A stretch of 64,000 nt of DNA from a bacterium (lineage in GTDB: Bacteria; Fibrobacterota; Fibrobacteria; UBA11236). Positions 1 through 7,794 of this stretch are shown in pieces (positions within the stretch are counted from its first letter, which is position 1; every line of letters begins with the position of its first letter). A program made the translations under genes and the position numbers. Under the pieces are notes generated by a model. That model saw nothing but the letters and a program-made list of their open reading frames with translations. It was not told the origin of the DNA and did not search any database. The stretch covers positions 16,788 to 80,787 of the forward strand of contig OMJM01000062.1 of NCBI GenBank assembly GCA_900299345.1, read 5' to 3'.

Positions 1-456
1 CAAAAACCCGGCCGGCTCGAACCCCGATTTCTGAGTCTCTTGGGAGGTATTGACCTGAAGAAAGACGTCGGGCCTGAGTTGCAACTCTCCGGCGATGCGA
101 TCCACAGCCTCCCAGAGTTCCACTGAATTGATGGAATGGATGGCTGTGCACAGTGGCAGCACCTTGCGCACCTTGTTGCGCTGAAGATGACCGATCAAGT
201 GCAGCCCGTATTCCGGCGCCTGTTCGGGCGGCAGGGGGAATTTCTCCAGAACCTCCTGCACACGGTTCTCCCCAAACAGTCTTGCTCCGGCCACATACGC
301 GTCGATCAACCGCTCTTGGGGGTGATTTTTGCTGACCCAGATCAGGCGGACTTCGGAGGGATCCCGGTTGACCCGCTGGCACGCAGACGTTATGCGGGAC
401 TGGATCTCCGCGCTTCTATCGCGGAAAATGGCAACAACATCCGGATGGGACGACAC
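1..456 (-). CDS. yggS: YggS/PROSC-family PLP homeostasis protein, 3' end beyond window
   Basis: Reading the minus strand gives an uninterrupted frame to the window edge with the hallmarks of the YggS family: the PLP-lysine motif LIWVSKNHP, then FGENRVQEVLEK and the HLIGHLQRNKVRKV block, followed by IHSINS. Members bind pyridoxal phosphate non-catalytically in the cytosol and buffer the PLP pool. About 152 residues of the usual ~230 are present; the C-terminus lies left of the window. I chose the GTG at 456 because it gives the usual ~25 residues before the lysine motif; another GTG at 486 directly abuts the TGA of the upstream glycosidase gene in the same frame. The likely ribosome-binding GGAGGG (470-475) can pair with CCCTCC just before the start, so initiation may be weak or coupled. 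Family call is firm, start is not. Confidence 0.9.
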   Translation of the reverse strand, partial: MSSHPDVVAIFRDRSAEIQSRITSACQRVNRDPSEVRLIWVSKNHPQERLIDAYVAGARLFGENRVQEVLEKFPLPPEQAPEYGLHLIGHLQRNKVRKVLPLCTAIHSINSVELWEAVDRIAGELQLRPDVFLQVNTSQETQKSGFEPAGFL

Positions 457-486
457 GGAGGGAAAAATACCCTCCCGCCGCAGCAC

Positions 487-3411
487 TCAGGGAGAGAGGC
501 GCAGAATCTTGTGAAAAGCATCCGCGCGGAAATCCAGGATTGACCAGGAGCCCTTCATCGACTCGGGCAATGGGATTGCATAATACCCCGCATCGCGAGT
601 TTCAGCCAACAACGAGAAACTTTTTCCTTGGGCATCGAGAATACGTATTGAGACATAGGCGCGATTCGGCAGCCCGAAACGCAAAGACCCATCCCCCGAT
701 TTCAGGGATTGTAGGATGAAATCCCGAGGTAGTATGGCCAGTGGCTCCATGTAGAATTGCCATACCGCAGAATACGCACTGGTACCGCCGCGGTTCCGGG
801 CGCTCACACGCCAGTAGTAAGTCGTATAGGTCGAAAGACCGGAAATCGTCCGGTTGGTAGTCGTCAAGCTGGAATCATCGATCACGGTTGTAGCGAAATT
901 TGAATCGGTGGATACCTGCAAACGATAAGCCGTGGCACCCACTGAAGCATTCCATACTAGGCTGGTGACGAGTTCGCAACCACACGGTGACGGCGGACTG
1001 ACCAAGGTAGGTGGCAGGGGGGTGTCAACGATGGTGGTGAATCTCCGCATTGCCGAAAAAGCGCTGGTCCCGGCGGCATTCTTGGAGTTAACTCGCCAGA
1101 AATACATCGTGTTGTTCGCCAAGGGACCGACGGCCCGAGACGTATCCGCTAGCGTAGAGTCGTTGACCAAAGTCGTGGCGAACGTCGAATCTGCGGACAA
1201 TTGTACCCGGTAGGTCACTGCTCTTGCGGATGGGGACCACGTCAGGACGGCCGAAATGGAAACGTCCACGGCATTTGGTGTCGGCGATCTCAACACGGGC
1301 ACCGCGGGTGGGGTGACGATCGTGACGAAAGTGCGGCGTTGGGAAAAGTTGCTGGTTCCGCCGGCATTCTTGGCGTTCACACGCCAGTAATAGCGGGTGT
1401 TGTTCGCCAAAGGACCGACGGCTCGGGTTGTGTCCGTTGCTGTGGAATCGTTGACCAGCATCGTGGCAAACGTTGAATCGGCAGACAATTGCACCCGATA
1501 GGATACTGCGCGATTAGACGCATTCCAGATCAATGTGGTGGAGACGGGAACATTCAGTGCGTTTTGGGCTGGCGCGATTAATGCCGGTGCGGCCGGTGTC
1601 AGAGGTGCCGTGAAAAAAGTTCGAATCGAAGAATACGCGCTGATATCCGAAGAGTTTTGCGCGCTGACACGCCAATAATAACGGGTGCTGTTGACCAATC
1701 CGACAACACGGGACGTGTCCGTCACGGTGGAATCGTTGATCAGTAAGGTGGCAAACGTCGAATCTGCCGTGAGCTGAACCTGATACGAGGTGGCGCCTGC
1801 CGAAGCGTGCCACGTCAACGAGGTGGAAACGGGGACATTGATTGCATTCTGGGCGGGAGAGATCAAAGTCGGCACGGCGGGAGCCAAGGAGTTAGTAGTA
1901 AAGTTCCGCGTCGGGGAATACGCGCTCGTGCCCGCTGAATTCTTCGCGTTCACTCGCCAGAAGTAACCACTATTGTTGGCCAAGGGACCAACAGCCTGGG
2001 ACGTGTCAGTCACCGTGGAATCATCGAGCAAAACCGTCGCAAAGGTTGAATCCGCGGATAACTGCACGTGATAGGAAGTGGCGCCGACAGAAGCGCTCCA
2101 AGTCAACGAAGTCGAAACAGCCACTCCGGTGGCGTTTTGGGCGGGTAACTTCAGAGCAGGAGTCAGGGGAATGGTCACATCCACACAAGCCGTTCCCACG
2201 GCGCGTTGGTAATACGTCTGACCGATGATATTGAGCTGACCACAGGAAAAATTGCCGTCCGTGGGACTGAACGCCGAGTCAACCGCCAAACGCGTGAGTG
2301 GAGGTGACATTTGCGGGAGCAGTGCAAATTGCTGGTCTGCTCCCGTGGCCTTGTAGTAAAACCATCCCCCAATGCCGCTATTGGCCTCGAAGATATCGAT
2401 CAGATCCGATGTTTGCATGGCAATGGCATTTTCCGACATCGAAGGATTGATATTGCCGAATTCCGTGATCCAAACGGGTCGTGTGAAACCGCGATTTCCG
2501 GTGATGGTATCGATGGCGCTGACCAGCGAATCGATTTTGGTTTGAATCTGGGATTTGGTCAACGTCGGAGCGCGATCGTCGAATGGATAAACGTGCAGCG
2601 TGATGTAATCGGGACGTATCGAGGGACTCATGGCCGCGAAACACTGGCTGATATATTCCACCGTCCCCGGATTGAAGACACGGCTGAACAAGGTGTTCTC
2701 GACATCGGCCAACAGCGAATCAAAACGCGCCTGCCCCAGCAGCGTCAAGGCGCCATTACTGATCAGTTGTTGCTCGAGCAATTCTCCGGTAAGGAGTTTC
2801 AAATCTTCACTGGTTTCACGCAAAAAAATGGAGCCAAAGGCCACTTTGGCTGATGAATCCTCGTCTTTGATGATATGATAGTAGCGCGAAAAAATGTCTG
2901 CGTACTGCGCCGGTGTGATGGCCGGAAAAAGGTTGGGCTCATTGCCGATTTCCCAGACGGTTCCGGTAACCTGGGGGTTCCGGGCTTTCTCGCGACGGAT
3001 GGTGGTGACGATTTGCAGGCTCTCCGCCGCCGCCAACGCCGCGCCATCCGGTGAATACCAGGTGAACTGCGGCTTGGGACCGGCGTGGAGGAAATACCAT
3101 GTAGCCAGATTGGTGGCGTAAGTTTGCAAGGCACTTTGAAATTGTGCGTTGGTTTGCCCGAGACCGTCGTTGCGCACATTGAGCTTGGCAACCTCGCGAA
3201 CCACGCTCTGTCCCACCGGAGGATCATTGGCCGTATCCACGGACGAAAAAATCGTCCCGCTGACGGGATAATTCCCTTCCAGGGTATAATATGATACGGC
3301 AAATTTTTGGGCGAAGGCCTTGCCTCCGGTGCCTACGAAACCGAAACGCGGATCAGGAGCGGCTTGCAACAGGAGGGGCAACATCAACAAGGAAGAAAGC
3401 ACGGGCCGCAT
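487..3411 (-). CDS. Secreted clan-A glycoside hydrolase with five FN3-like domains and C-terminal sorting-type tail
   Basis: A 974-residue secreted protein. A short signal peptide (MRPVLSSLLMLPLLLQA) precedes a TIM-barrel-like catalytic region to about residue 410. The acid/base site is probably E158 in WEIGNEPN and the nucleophile E317 in WITEFGN, the spacing expected of clan GH-A (GH39/GH5/GH30-like; exact family unresolved). Five ~95-residue FN3-like repeats follow (each with YYWRV.AKN.GGTS-type strands), then a ~75-residue tail with VSIRILDAQGKSF that resembles FlgD/T9SS type A sorting domains and ends in a basic-hydrophobic strand. The ATG at 3411 is preferred because GGAGGT sits five bases upstream; an ATG six codons earlier lacks this. 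Likely acts on plant polysaccharide outside the cell. The substrate cannot be read from the sequence. Confidence 0.85.
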   Translation of the reverse strand: MRPVLSSLLMLPLLLQAAPDPRFGFVGTGGKAFAQKFAVSYYTLEGNYPVSGTIFSSVDTANDPPVGQSVVREVAKLNVRNDGLGQTNAQFQSALQTYATNLATWYFLHAGPKPQFTWYSPDGAALAAAESLQIVTTIRREKARNPQVTGTVWEIGNEPNLFPAITPAQYADIFSRYYHIIKDEDSSAKVAFGSIFLRETSEDLKLLTGELLEQQLISNGALTLLGQARFDSLLADVENTLFSRVFNPGTVEYISQCFAAMSPSIRPDYITLHVYPFDDRAPTLTKSQIQTKIDSLVSAIDTITGNRGFTRPVWITEFGNINPSMSENAIAMQTSDLIDIFEANSGIGGWFYYKATGADQQFALLPQMSPPLTRLAVDSAFSPTDGNFSCGQLNIIGQTYYQRAVGTACVDVTIPLTPALKLPAQNATGVAVSTSLTWSASVGATSYHVQLSADSTFATVLLDDSTVTDTSQAVGPLANNSGYFWRVNAKNSAGTSAYSPTRNFTTNSLAPAVPTLISPAQNAINVPVSTSLTWHASAGATSYQVQLTADSTFATLLINDSTVTDTSRVVGLVNSTRYYWRVSAQNSSDISAYSSIRTFFTAPLTPAAPALIAPAQNALNVPVSTTLIWNASNRAVSYRVQLSADSTFATMLVNDSTATDTTRAVGPLANNTRYYWRVNAKNAGGTSNFSQRRTFVTIVTPPAVPVLRSPTPNAVDVSISAVLTWSPSARAVTYRVQLSADSTFATTLVNDSTLADTSRAVGPLANNTMYFWRVNSKNAAGTSAFSAMRRFTTIVDTPLPPTLVSPPSPCGCELVTSLVWNASVGATAYRLQVSTDSNFATTVIDDSSLTTTNRTISGLSTYTTYYWRVSARNRGGTSAYSAVWQFYMEPLAILPRDFILQSLKSGDGSLRFGLPNRAYVSIRILDAQGKSFSLLAETRDAGYYAIPLPESMKGSWSILDFRADAFHKILRLSP
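745..2172 (-). repeat. Five tandem ~290-bp FN3-encoding repeats
   Basis: Within the glycosidase gene, five in-frame units of about 95 codons repeat with high nucleotide similarity (for example the blocks encoding SADSTFAT.L.(D/N)DST recur in every unit). Units 1 to 4 (from the 5' side) are closest to one another; the last, nearest the tail, is the most divergent. This is domain duplication inside a gene and a likely site of slippage or recombination, and of assembly error. Confidence 0.85.
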
Positions 3412-3462
3412 ATCACACCTCCGGGACATTTCTGAAAAGATCGCGTTTGCTTTGGACGTGTA

Positions 3463-3468
3463 ATTATA
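3463..3468 (-). promoter_or_regulatory. Candidate -10 element of the glycosidase gene
   Basis: A perfect TATAAT on the minus strand lies about 50 bases before the glycosidase start. The expected -35 position (CGGGTG) does not match consensus, so this is a tentative promoter, perhaps activator-dependent. Confidence 0.35.
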
Positions 3469-3494
3469 CCGATTAGGGGACAGCGCACCCGGCC

Positions 3495-4064
3495 CTATTT
3501 TTTCATACCACTGATTTCGAGCGCTTCGTCCACCGTCTTTACCAAGGCGATTTTCAGATTTTCAGCGGATTTCCCAGTCAAGCCGCGCGTTCCCAAGGAA
3601 TTTCCATGGGGGATTAAAAGATGTGTCATCCCGGCTGCAACCGCTGCCCGGGCCTTTTTGGAAATCCCATCAACTGCGAGAACCTCACCCGTAAGCGAAA
3701 GCTCTCCGGTAAAGGCCATCCGCGGATCCACCGGCTTCCGAATCATCGCAGAAACAAGCGCCACAAACATGGCCAGCCCGGCGGAAGGTCCTCCCTTGCG
3801 GGCGACGCCTCCTCCGGGAATATGAATGTGAACATCCGTCCTCAGAAAATCAGCCGGATCAATCCCGAACGTTCGTGCACGACTGCGGGCGAGGCTCAAT
3901 GCCACCTGCGCCGAATCCCGCGCCTCCCCCACCAAATTCCCGGTGAGGATGAGTTTGCCATGACCCGAAAGCAGCAGACACTCTACTGGAGCCGCGATGG
4001 CTCCCGCGGATGTCAATGCAACGGTCTTGGCCACACCGGGAATACCATTCAAACTTGCTGCCAT
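3495..4064 (-). CDS. Stand-alone Lon-type (S16) protease domain
   Basis: A 189-residue protein that aligns without gaps to the C-terminal proteolytic domain of Lon: IPGGGVARKGGPSAG carries the catalytic serine, and 43 residues further on GISKK carries the catalytic lysine, exactly the Ser-Lys spacing of E. coli Lon (S679/K722). The usual GG before the lysine is DG. There is no AAA+ ATPase or Lon N-domain in or next to the gene. The ATG at 4064 puts the frame right at the start of the Lon fold (LNGIPGVAKT); a longer frame to 4130 would have to run through the upstream terminator hairpin and is unlikely. Cytosolic; substrates unknown. An ATP-independent processing protease, or a partner of another unfoldase, are both possible. 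Confidence 0.85.
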   Translation of the reverse strand: MAASLNGIPGVAKTVALTSAGAIAAPVECLLLSGHGKLILTGNLVGEARDSAQVALSLARSRARTFGIDPADFLRTDVHIHIPGGGVARKGGPSAGLAMFVALVSAMIRKPVDPRMAFTGELSLTGEVLAVDGISKKARAAVAAGMTHLLIPHGNSLGTRGLTGKSAENLKIALVKTVDEALEISGMKK

Positions 4065-4095
4065 AAGAATCGCAATGATAAAAACCACCCGACAA

Positions 4096-4122
4096 CAAAA
4101 AAGGCCGGCTTGCGGCCGGCCT
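4096..4122 (-). terminator. Rho-independent terminator of the YCF48-like gene
   Basis: Minus-strand hairpin with an 8-bp perfect stem (AGGCCGGC with GCCGGCCT, loop of five) followed directly by six T residues. It lies 26 bases past the stop of the repeat-protein gene at 4148. Confidence 0.85.
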
Positions 4123-4147
4123 GAAAACACAAGGAAGCCAGAAAACG

Positions 4148-5287
4148 TCAGCGATTACCGAAAGGCACTGACGCCTGAAAAGTTCCATTTTCGAATTCTA
4201 CGGCGTACACGGCGTGATGCGGTTTTCCCGAATAAAGGTGTGTTTTTCTTCCCTGCAAATCGAAAACCGTCACCACCTTGTTCTGCGCCGTAAGATACGG
4301 ACGGCGCCAGCTCAGAACAGGCACCGCAGTCCCAGTCATCAAAATTTTTCCCCCGCTGCCCACAGCATAACAGGTGCTGAGACCCGTGCAATGGACACCG
4401 GTCAACGTGACCAATCCGACTCCGGCCGTATCCACGGTTTCAACGGTCCATGTCGTACCCCCGTTGGTAGTCTTACGGATGGTGTTGGAGCCGGCCAACG
4501 CCACACCCACCCCGTATCCCGTATTGGCGTCCGGAAAGTGAATCGCCTGGAAACCATTGCTGGTTGTGGATGTGGTCTGCGTGGCCCATGTTTCCCCGGC
4601 GTCTGTTGTTTTGATGGCCGCGCTGGTTCCGCTAAGGCCTCCCGCATAACCCGTGGTTGCGGATGTGAAGTGAATGGCGTTGTAGTTGCCCGCCGGAACG
4701 GTCTTCGCGACCCAGTTCGCTCCTCCATTGGTGGTCTTGAGCAAGGTGGTCGCATTGGCAGCAATGAAACACGTATTAACGTCCGTGCAATAAACACCAT
4801 TGAGAGTATTCGTCGTTCCGCTGGTCTGGGACACCCAGTTGGTTCCGCCGTCCGTGGTCTTATAAATTGCACCACCGGCGGGGCTGAAACTGGCCCCCAC
4901 GACATACGCTGTGGTGGCGCTGGCGGCGAACACAGCGCGGAATGTAACCAAGGTCATGGCCGTGGTTTTTTGCGAAGTCCAAGTCACGCCACCATCCGTG
5001 GTTTTGGTGAGCACATCTCCTACCAGCCAGCCGGTGGAATTGGCGAAATGCATGGCCGTATACGCGTTGCCGGCCGTCACTCCCGTTGCAGGAGCCCAAC
5101 TGGTCCCGCCATTAGTGGTCTTGACCACAACGTTTCCTCCGAATGCAAAACCGGTGGAGCCGCTGATGAAACGAACGCTGTTCAGAACGGTTGTGGTGCC
5201 ACTTGTCAGGCCTCGCCAGTTCTGGGCCATGCCCGTGGAAACGATCGACAATAAAACGAGCACCGGCAGAATGAAACGAATCTTCAT
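4148..5287 (-). CDS. Secreted YCF48/BNR-like beta-propeller protein
   Basis: A 379-residue protein with a clear signal peptide (cleavage likely after TGMAQ) and about seven ~40-residue repeats of the type TTNGGTSW...G..G, as in YCF48/HCF136 and BNR/sialidase-like propellers. The last 50 residues contain VVTVFDLQGRKTH, the DLxGRK element also found near the C-terminus of other secreted proteins in this window, which suggests a sorting or anchoring tail. GGAGG six bases before ATG supports the start. A terminator follows. Photosystem assembly, the namesake role, is not relevant in this host; a surface or extracellular binding role is inferred. Function otherwise unknown. Confidence 0.8.
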   Translation of the reverse strand: MKIRFILPVLVLLSIVSTGMAQNWRGLTSGTTTVLNSVRFISGSTGFAFGGNVVVKTTNGGTSWAPATGVTAGNAYTAMHFANSTGWLVGDVLTKTTDGGVTWTSQKTTAMTLVTFRAVFAASATTAYVVGASFSPAGGAIYKTTDGGTNWVSQTSGTTNTLNGVYCTDVNTCFIAANATTLLKTTNGGANWVAKTVPAGNYNAIHFTSATTGYAGGLSGTSAAIKTTDAGETWATQTTSTTSNGFQAIHFPDANTGYGVGVALAGSNTIRKTTNGGTTWTVETVDTAGVGLVTLTGVHCTGLSTCYAVGSGGKILMTGTAVPVLSWRRPYLTAQNKVVTVFDLQGRKTHLYSGKPHHAVYAVEFENGTFQASVPFGNR

Positions 5288-5391
5288 GTGAACCTCCGCG
5301 ATTCAGACGAAGTTAAAAGTCGAGAGGAAAACGGTCTGTCCCATGCGCATGGGACATGGAAATGTCTGTAATGAATCCTGACGCGGTCTTG

Positions 5392-5730
5392 TCAGGCCAT
5401 CCATGCACTCAATACAACAAAAAATTCTGGGTCGAAAAATTCTTCCCACTCAAAAACCCGCCCCACTTCGTTGACTGCGACCAAAAACAGGAGCATCCCC
5501 TTTCCATACAACTTCCAGGCTGCCTCGGTTTTAGATCGAACTCCAAGCTTGCGATATATCCTTTTGACGTGGGTCTGTACGGTTCCCATGCCGACGCCAA
5601 GCTTCGAAGCGACGAATGCATAAGACCTGCCCATCGCGAGCAAATGCATCACGCGACTTTCGGCCTGGTACAGGACGGAAAAATTTCCGCCGCCATCAAC
5701 GACCTCAGAACACAAATCGGGATTTTTCAT
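5392..5730 (-). CDS. HTH-only LuxR/NarL-type transcriptional regulator
   Basis: The core (residues roughly 20-85) is a LuxR-type helix-turn-helix: AESRVMHLLAMGRSY, VASKLGVGMGTVQTHVKRIY and RKLGVRSKTEA match the scaffold and recognition helices. No receiver, PAS or sensor domain is present, so the protein is a bare DNA-binding domain with a short acidic-aromatic C-terminal tail (EWEEFFDPEFFVVL). The start is uncertain: ATG 5730 has no good ribosome site; a TTG 15 bases upstream (5745) has AGGAG at proper spacing; the frame opens at TTG 5808. It sits alone between the surface-protein gene and clpX, so its targets cannot be guessed. Confidence 0.65.
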   Translation of the reverse strand: MKNPDLCSEVVDGGGNFSVLYQAESRVMHLLAMGRSYAFVASKLGVGMGTVQTHVKRIYRKLGVRSKTEAAWKLYGKGMLLFLVAVNEVGRVFEWEEFFDPEFFVVLSAWMA

Positions 5731-5841
5731 ACGATGCGACGTCAAAAAACTGCGTCTCCTCAGGATTTTTTGCAATGCTGTAACGCTATAATCACGACCT
5801 TTTGTCAAAAGGAAGTGCGGAATTTGGAAGTCTAGGGGGAA

Positions 5842-7101
5842 TTAAGCCGTTTTCTTTTTGGGAGTCTTCCGCAGAACGAGCAACGGTTCCTGGCCCCGCT
5901 CCACCGTTTCGCGCGTGATCAGGCATTCCGCCACATCGCCACGTGAAGGCATGCTGTACATAAAAGGCATCAGCACATTTTCCATCACGGCACGCAAACC
6001 ACGCGCGCCGGTCTTGCGGCGAATCGCGAGATCCACGATGGCGGTCAGCGCTTCGGGCTGGAATTTCAGAGCGATTCCGTCCATGTCGAACAGTTTGGTG
6101 TACTGCTTTACCAGCGCATTGCGTGGTTCGGTCAGCACGCGCAGCATGGCTTCGCGCGAAAGCTCTTCCAACACCGCCAGCACAGGCACACGGCCTACGA
6201 GTTCAGGAATCAGACCGAACTGAATCAGATCGTCAGGTTCGCACTGGCGCAGGACAAGTCCGGTGTCACGTTCCTTTCGGGATTTGATGGACGCGGTAAA
6301 ACCCATACCACTCTCGCGAGTGCGACGTTCAACGATCTTATCGAGCCCTTCAAAGGCACCACCGCAGATGAACAGGATATTGCGCGTGTTGATCTGAATC
6401 AGGTTTTGTTCCGGATGTTTGCGGCCACCCTTAGGAGGAACCGCCGCCAGCGTACCTTCCAGCAATTTCAACAACCCTTGTTGCACACCCTCACCGGATA
6501 CATCGCGAGTGATGGAAGGATTCGCGCTCTTGCGTGAAATCTTGTCCACCTCGTCCACATAGACAATACCCTTCTCCGCTTGTTCGACGTCGTAATCCGC
6601 GGCTTGCAGCAAGCGCACCACGATGTTCTCCACGTCCTCACCGACATAGCCCGCCTCTGTGAGGATGGTCGCATCCACGATGGTGAAAGGAACTTTCAAG
6701 AACTTCGCAATGGTCTGCGCCAGCAAGGTCTTTCCTGAACCCGTGGGACCGAGGAACAATACGTTGGACTTTTCGATCTCGACGCCATCCGAACCTTTTT
6801 TCTGGGAAATACGCTTGTAATGGTTGTACACCGCCACCGCCAAGGCTGTCTTGGCGGCATCCTGTCCAATCACGTATTCGTCGAGATGGCTTTTGATTTC
6901 CGACGGCACGGGAAGCGCGGAGGATGCTCCCGCCTCCGCGGGTTTGCGTCCTTCGTCTGCGAGAATCTCATTGCACATTGCCACACATTCATCGCAAATG
7001 TGCACGGACGGCCCGGTGATGAGCTTGCGCACCAGTTCCGCGTTCTTGCCGCAGAAGGAACAACGGGGCGCGTTGTGAGTACCACCCACGGGACGGTTCA
7101 T
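5842..7101 (-). CDS. clpX: ATP-dependent Clp protease ATP-binding subunit ClpX
   Basis: A 419-residue hexameric AAA+ unfoldase that feeds substrates to ClpP in the cytosol. The N-terminal C4 zinc finger (CSFCGK ... CDECVAMC), Walker A (GPTGSGKT, about residue 118), Walker B ([10 protein letters not shown]), the sensor-2 region ([16 protein letters not shown]) and the tripeptide-loop region for ClpP contact are all present. Length is typical. It starts four bases after clpP, so the two are co-transcribed, downstream of tig. Confidence 0.98.
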   Translation of the reverse strand: MNRPVGGTHNAPRCSFCGKNAELVRKLITGPSVHICDECVAMCNEILADEGRKPAEAGASSALPVPSEIKSHLDEYVIGQDAAKTALAVAVYNHYKRISQKKGSDGVEIEKSNVLFLGPTGSGKTLLAQTIAKFLKVPFTIVDATILTEAGYVGEDVENIVVRLLQAADYDVEQAEKGIVYVDEVDKISRKSANPSITRDVSGEGVQQGLLKLLEGTLAAVPPKGGRKHPEQNLIQINTRNILFICGGAFEGLDKIVERRTRESGMGFTASIKSRKERDTGLVLRQCEPDDLIQFGLIPELVGRVPVLAVLEELSREAMLRVLTEPRNALVKQYTKLFDMDGIALKFQPEALTAIVDLAIRRKTGARGLRAVMENVLMPFMYSMPSRGDVAECLITRETVERGQEPLLVLRKTPKKKTA

Positions 7102-7105
7102 AAAA

Positions 7106-7705
7106 TCAGTCGGCCTTCTTCTTGCGATTACCAGGATTGAAAATCTGATCCACCACGCCGTAGGCCACGGCGTCTTCCGCGCTCATGTACAGATCGCGAT
7201 CCGTATCCTTGTCGACCTGCTCGATGGTCTTGCCCGTGCACTCGGCGAGAATCTTGTTCAACTCGCGCTTGGTCTTGACGATTTCCTTGGCATGGATCTG
7301 AATGTCGCTGGATTGGCCGCCCGCGCCGCCACTGGGCTGGTGCAACATCACCTTGCCGTGGGGCAGGATGTAGCGCTTGCCCTTGGTGCCTGCGGCGAGC
7401 AACAACGCACCCATGCTGTAGGCCGAACCCACGCAGATGGTCTGGACGTCGGGCTTCACGTATTTGATCACGTCGTAAATCGCAAGGCCGGCGGTGACCA
7501 CACCACCCGGGGAATTGATGTACACGAGGATGTCCTTGTCCGGATCCTCGTATTCCAGAAAGAGCATCTGCGCGACGATGGTGTTGGCCACCACGTCGTT
7601 GATCTCATATCCGAGAAAAATGATCCGCTCCTTGAGGAGGCGGGAGTAGATGTCGTAAACCCGTTCGGTGCGTCCGGTGGTTTCTATGACGGTAGGGATG
7701 TACAT
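7106..7705 (-). CDS. clpP: ATP-dependent Clp protease proteolytic subunit ClpP
   Basis: Serine protease that forms the tetradecameric chamber used by ClpX. The catalytic serine lies in [14 protein letters not shown], the histidine in VMLHQP and the aspartate in the [13 protein letters not shown] block. 199 residues from ATG 7705, the start chosen because GAGGA precedes it and because [15 protein letters not shown] is the usual mature-type N-terminus; a start 12 codons upstream is possible. The residues before the serine (GSAYS rather than GQAAS) are slightly unusual. Second gene of tig-clpP-clpX, with an 89-base gap from tig that contains a palindrome. Confidence 0.97.
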   Translation of the reverse strand: MYIPTVIETTGRTERVYDIYSRLLKERIIFLGYEINDVVANTIVAQMLFLEYEDPDKDILVYINSPGGVVTAGLAIYDVIKYVKPDVQTICVGSAYSMGALLLAAGTKGKRYILPHGKVMLHQPSGGAGGQSSDIQIHAKEIVKTKRELNKILAECTGKTIEQVDKDTDRDLYMSAEDAVAYGVVDQIFNPGNRKKKAD

Positions 7706-7734
7706 GGATTCCTCGAAGTTTGAACGAGTCAATA

Positions 7735-7755
7735 TACCCAAACTTGCGTTGGGTA
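7735..7755. promoter_or_regulatory. Palindrome upstream of clpP, possible operator
   Basis: TACCCAA and TTGGGTA are perfect 7-base inverted arms separated by seven bases, in the tig-clpP gap. The arm next to clpP overlaps a minus-strand TATATT (7731-7736) that could be a -10 box about 25 bases before the clpP start. It could be an operator for an internal clpP promoter or a weak attenuator after tig. Confidence 0.35.
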
Positions 7756-7794
7756 ATCAGTGCACAAGCCGTTCCGTTTTGCGACGTTAGGGGC

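Noticed and set aside
136-543. Plus-strand frame at the left edge
   Set aside because: The minus frame here is an unambiguous YggS protein with its PLP-lysine motif.
745-2172. CRISPR-like or intergenic tandem repeat array
   Set aside because: The units are ~290 bp, in frame and encode FN3 domains; no spacers or cas genes exist in the window.
4148-5287. Photosystem II assembly factor
   Set aside because: Only the repeat fold is shared; no photosynthesis gene is present and the protein has a secretion-type tail.
5803-5808. TTGACA as a -35 box for the LuxR-type gene
   Set aside because: No acceptable -10 hexamer lies 16-18 bases downstream, so a promoter is not supported.
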